Shown here: piece by piece, positions 61,821 to 64,000 of the stretch
Position numbering within the stretch: the first letter of the stretch is position 1
Layout of the letters: the number at the start of each line of letters is the position of its first letter
Assembly: GCA_002701385.1 (NCBI GenBank)
Contig: NZVD01000087.1
Location: 48,977-112,976 of the forward strand
Origin: Rhodopirellula sp.
GTDB lineage: Bacteria; Planctomycetota; Planctomycetia; Pirellulales; Pirellulaceae
Length of the DNA: 64,000 bases
Reading direction: 5' to 3'
Position numbers and translations under genes: made by a program
The notes under the pieces: generated by a model
Database searches by the model: none
What the model saw: the letters and a program-made list of their open reading frames with translations, nothing else
What the model was told of the DNA's origin: nothing

Positions 61821-64000
61821 TTGAATCCAGTTAGACATTTCGCGATCGCGACAATGGCGGCAGGTGTCATGTTGAGTTCGACTGTCTGTGAAATGGTGCA
61901 AGCAACACAGCCTGGAGCTATGTTGTCTCAAGTGATCATGTCACAGGTGTCGCTTGATGCCAAAACCGCTCGAACAGAAGCAGGGAAGTGGCTTAAACTG
62001 TCACGCCAGGCATTGGGAGATGGGAACATCGCTTTGGCGAAGAACTATGTGGTTCGTGCAGAGCAGCTTAATCCACAATACGATGCTCTTACTGTTCGGT
62101 TTGAGGATACTCCTCAGAAGGTTCGAAGTGCGATTGCAAAGGCAGAGTCGGCTCAGACCACGCCAGTCCAACGGCAACAGGTTGGTCAGCTTCCTCCGTC
62201 TGATCCGTATACTGCTCGAACTGAAGCGGCAGCGACTCAGCCTCAGGCTTCCAGCGTGCAGCGTGGCGATAAGCTGAAGAGTGCTCGCTTGACACTGGCT
62301 CAGGGGAATTGGCAACAGGCAGCTGCATTAGTGGCTCAGGCGAAGACCGAGGGTTTCGTCGCTTCTCCGAATGGGGACAGTTTACAGAAAGTAGAAGGGC
62401 TTGTGCGGAACGCAGAGTACTTTGCTAAGAATGTGCAATTGCAGGCAGATCCACAGAAGTTTAATGGTATGCTAGCTCGCTTTTTGTTGGATCAGGCTCA
62501 GGGGCTGATGGCTTACGGAGAATTTGGTGTTGCAGAACAGTTGACTCGTCAGGCAGCGACAATGCAGGTTCAGTACCAGCAATTTGAGCAGACTCCGGAT
62601 TCTTTATTGGCTAGGATTCAGCAGGCCAAATCCGCGACTACTTCAGCATCCGTGCAGGTGGGTGACAATAACGCTAAGCAGCAGGTGTTACAGTTACTGA
62701 GTATTGCTAGGACAGCTATGGATCGTGGCGACTTTTCCGTTGCAACTCAATTGGTCGGTCAGGCCGAAGCCTTGCGAGTTCCGGATTCAGCCTTTGTTGG
62801 GAACGAACCACGTCCATGGCAGTATCGCCTGGAGCTTGCTCGTATTCAGCGTCAGGGGAATGTAGCCCCAGGTGTCTATGATCCCGGTTTAGATAATACC
62901 AACGTGCAAGTGGCTAGCACGACGGGGACGGGACCGGCATTCGTTGGAAATCAGCAGGCTGGTGTTGAAGCTCAACGCCTGTATAACGAAGGTGTTTCAG
63001 CATTGCAGCGGCAAAACGAACAAGCCGCTCTGGCTAAGTTTCAGGAAGCTTGGAAATATCAGGCCAATCTGAATCCGGCCTTCCGGATGGAACTTCAGGA
63101 TAAGATTCGATTAGTGTCTGCTGCCGTCGTTCCGGCAGCGGCAGCAGTAGCTGCAAATAACCCTTTAAATCAAATTGATGCTCGTCAAAATCTCTTACGT
63201 CAGCAATTGTTCAGTCAGATTATGGCAGAACAGAAGTTGGCCGATGAAATGGCCAAGAATGATCCTAAAGGAGCATTAGAGAAGCTCTTAGGCTTACGGG
63301 GTCAGGTCGAAGCAGCTGAATTAGATCAGTCTAACAAGCGTCGCTTGTTAGCAATCGTTGATCGTAATATCACCAGTCTGGAGAATTATCTGGATGCAAA
63401 TATCGTTGATATCGAACTCGATGAGGAAAATGAAGCAACTTTGGCTCGGATTAAATCTGAACAAGAGGGGCTGCAGGAGAATCGGGATCAGATTGCAACT
63501 TTGGTAGATAAGTTCAATACGTTACTGGACGAACGCCGTTATGCGGAAGCAGAAGTAGTTGCTAAGCAAGCCGGTGAAATAGCTCCTAATGAACCAGTTG
63601 TGCTCAATATGGAGTGGAAAAGTCGATTTGCACGTCGTCATGCCGCGATTGATAATTTCCAAAATCAGTATGAACAGGCAACTTTCGATGCTCTTGATGA
63701 TGTAGATCGCTCAAAGCTCCCTATGGACACTCGACGTCCTTTCCAGTTTGGTAATGCCCAGGATTGGAATAATCTAACTTCTTCACGTCGGAAAATGATG
63801 GACCGCAATGGGACTCATTTGTCTCCGGCTGGAATGAAGATCGAGCGTGCACTCGCAGAACCGGTAGATGTGAATTTCGATAACCAACCCCTCGGTACGG
63901 TATTGGACACACTCGCCCGCATGACGGGAATTAACGTGCATGTAGACCGGGCCGGTTTAAACGCAGAGGGGGTAACTAGTGATACTCCCGTTTCCATTAC
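61821..64000 (+). CDS. Secretin-type (type II/III secretion or pilus) protein, open at the window end
   Basis: A continuous frame from the TTG at 61821 (ACAGGAGA lies seven bases upstream) to the end of the window, at least 726 codons. The N-terminal segment (FAIATMAAGVMLSSTVCEMVQA) is signal-like. Most of the visible protein is Gln/Ala-rich helical sequence with repeated short helices resembling TPR-type units (LARTAMDRGDFSVATQLVGQAEAL, LYNEGVSALQRQNEQAALAKFQEAW). Near the end, VDVNFDNQPLGTVLDTLARMTGINVHVDRAG matches the start of a secretin N-domain, so the channel part should lie beyond the window. A long helical region before the N-domain is typical of planctomycete secretin-like proteins. 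Confidence 0.8.
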   Translation, partial: MNPVRHFAIATMAAGVMLSSTVCEMVQATQPGAMLSQVIMSQVSLDAKTARTEAGKWLKLSRQALGDGNIALAKNYVVRAEQLNPQYDALTVRFEDTPQKVRSAIAKAESAQTTPVQRQQVGQLPPSDPYTARTEAAATQPQASSVQRGDKLKSARLTLAQGNWQQAAALVAQAKTEGFVASPNGDSLQKVEGLVRNAEYFAKNVQLQADPQKFNGMLARFLLDQAQGLMAYGEFGVAEQLTRQAATMQVQYQQFEQTPDSLLARIQQAKSATTSASVQVGDNNAKQQVLQLLSIARTAMDRGDFSVATQLVGQAEALRVPDSAFVGNEPRPWQYRLELARIQRQGNVAPGVYDPGLDNTNVQVASTTGTGPAFVGNQQAGVEAQRLYNEGVSALQRQNEQAALAKFQEAWKYQANLNPAFRMELQDKIRLVSAAVVPAAAAVAANNPLNQIDARQNLLRQQLFSQIMAEQKLADEMAKNDPKGALEKLLGLRGQVEAAELDQSNKRRLLAIVDRNITSLENYLDANIVDIELDEENEATLARIKSEQEGLQENRDQIATLVDKFNTLLDERRYAEAEVVAKQAGEIAPNEPVVLNMEWKSRFARRHAAIDNFQNQYEQATFDALDDVDRSKLPMDTRRPFQFGNAQDWNNLTSSRRKMMDRNGTHLSPAGMKIERALAEPVDVNFDNQPLGTVLDTLARMTGINVHVDRAGLNAEGVTSDTPVSI

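Overview
The window looks like a chromosomal segment of a planctomycete (Planctomycetota, Planctomycetales-like). Support comes from lineage-style genes rather than a marker RNA: three groEL copies in two loci, a very long YidC and RseP, a SpoVG protein carrying a zinc ribbon, zinc-ribbon membrane proteins, a PQQ-type beta-propeller protein, a secretin-like protein with a huge helical N-terminus, lipid A genes (lpxD, lpxI) and a mid-range base composition. I see no rRNA, tRNA, CRISPR array, prophage or insertion sequence. Coding density is high and most genes are housekeeping.

Layout: 1-4900 carries the 3' part of a PfkB sugar kinase, dxr, rseP and a HAD hydrolase. 4900-6950 (minus strand) carries lpxI and lpxD. 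7200-13130 holds a PQQ-repeat secreted protein, rpsU, a DUF368/PopT-type carrier, ispE, spoVG and a zinc-ribbon membrane protein. 13300-15620 is groES1-groEL1. 15770-19590 is yidC-mnmE. 19600-25500 holds tsaB, two tandem metallophosphoesterases, hemL, hemB and truB. 25760-34910 holds ftsK, a YhcH-family gene, cimA, valS and a bifunctional-nuclease-domain gene. 34914-39285 (minus) is a threonine-pathway block: aspartate kinase, an apgM-type phosphomutase that may act as homoserine kinase, and homoserine dehydrogenase. 39616-40683 is an M42 peptidase. 40860-47540 is a second chaperone locus: groEL2-groES2-groEL3, a terminator, then dnaJ-grpE-fmdB-yacG. 47568-53444 has a membrane protein, a small receiver-like protein, a PII protein, a phosphotransferase and a large DsbD-like protein. 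53657-59285 has purM, a metal P-type ATPase, a GGQ release-factor-like protein, a methyltransferase and a sugar-phosphate cyclase. 59282-61386 (minus) has an SDR, a small secreted protein and a VWA protein. The end is an open secretin-type gene that is easily missed because it runs off the window.

The most notable observation is regulatory. Both chaperonin loci are preceded by near-perfect sigma-54 promoters with the same -24/-12 elements. Each promoter has upstream a pair of 13-bp palindromes of the form TGYCA-N3-TGRCA, and in both loci the two palindromes lie exactly 40 bp apart centre to centre. This suggests an enhancer-binding-protein-controlled chaperonin regulon instead of the usual CIRCE/HrcA or sigma-32 control; no CIRCE element was seen. 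Other points worth following are the zinc-ribbon insertion inside SpoVG, a roughly 160-residue acidic tail after the FtsK gamma domain, a PDZ insertion in YidC, duplicated N-terminal domains in the DsbD-like protein, and strong hairpin terminators placed just in front of cimA and dnaJ.
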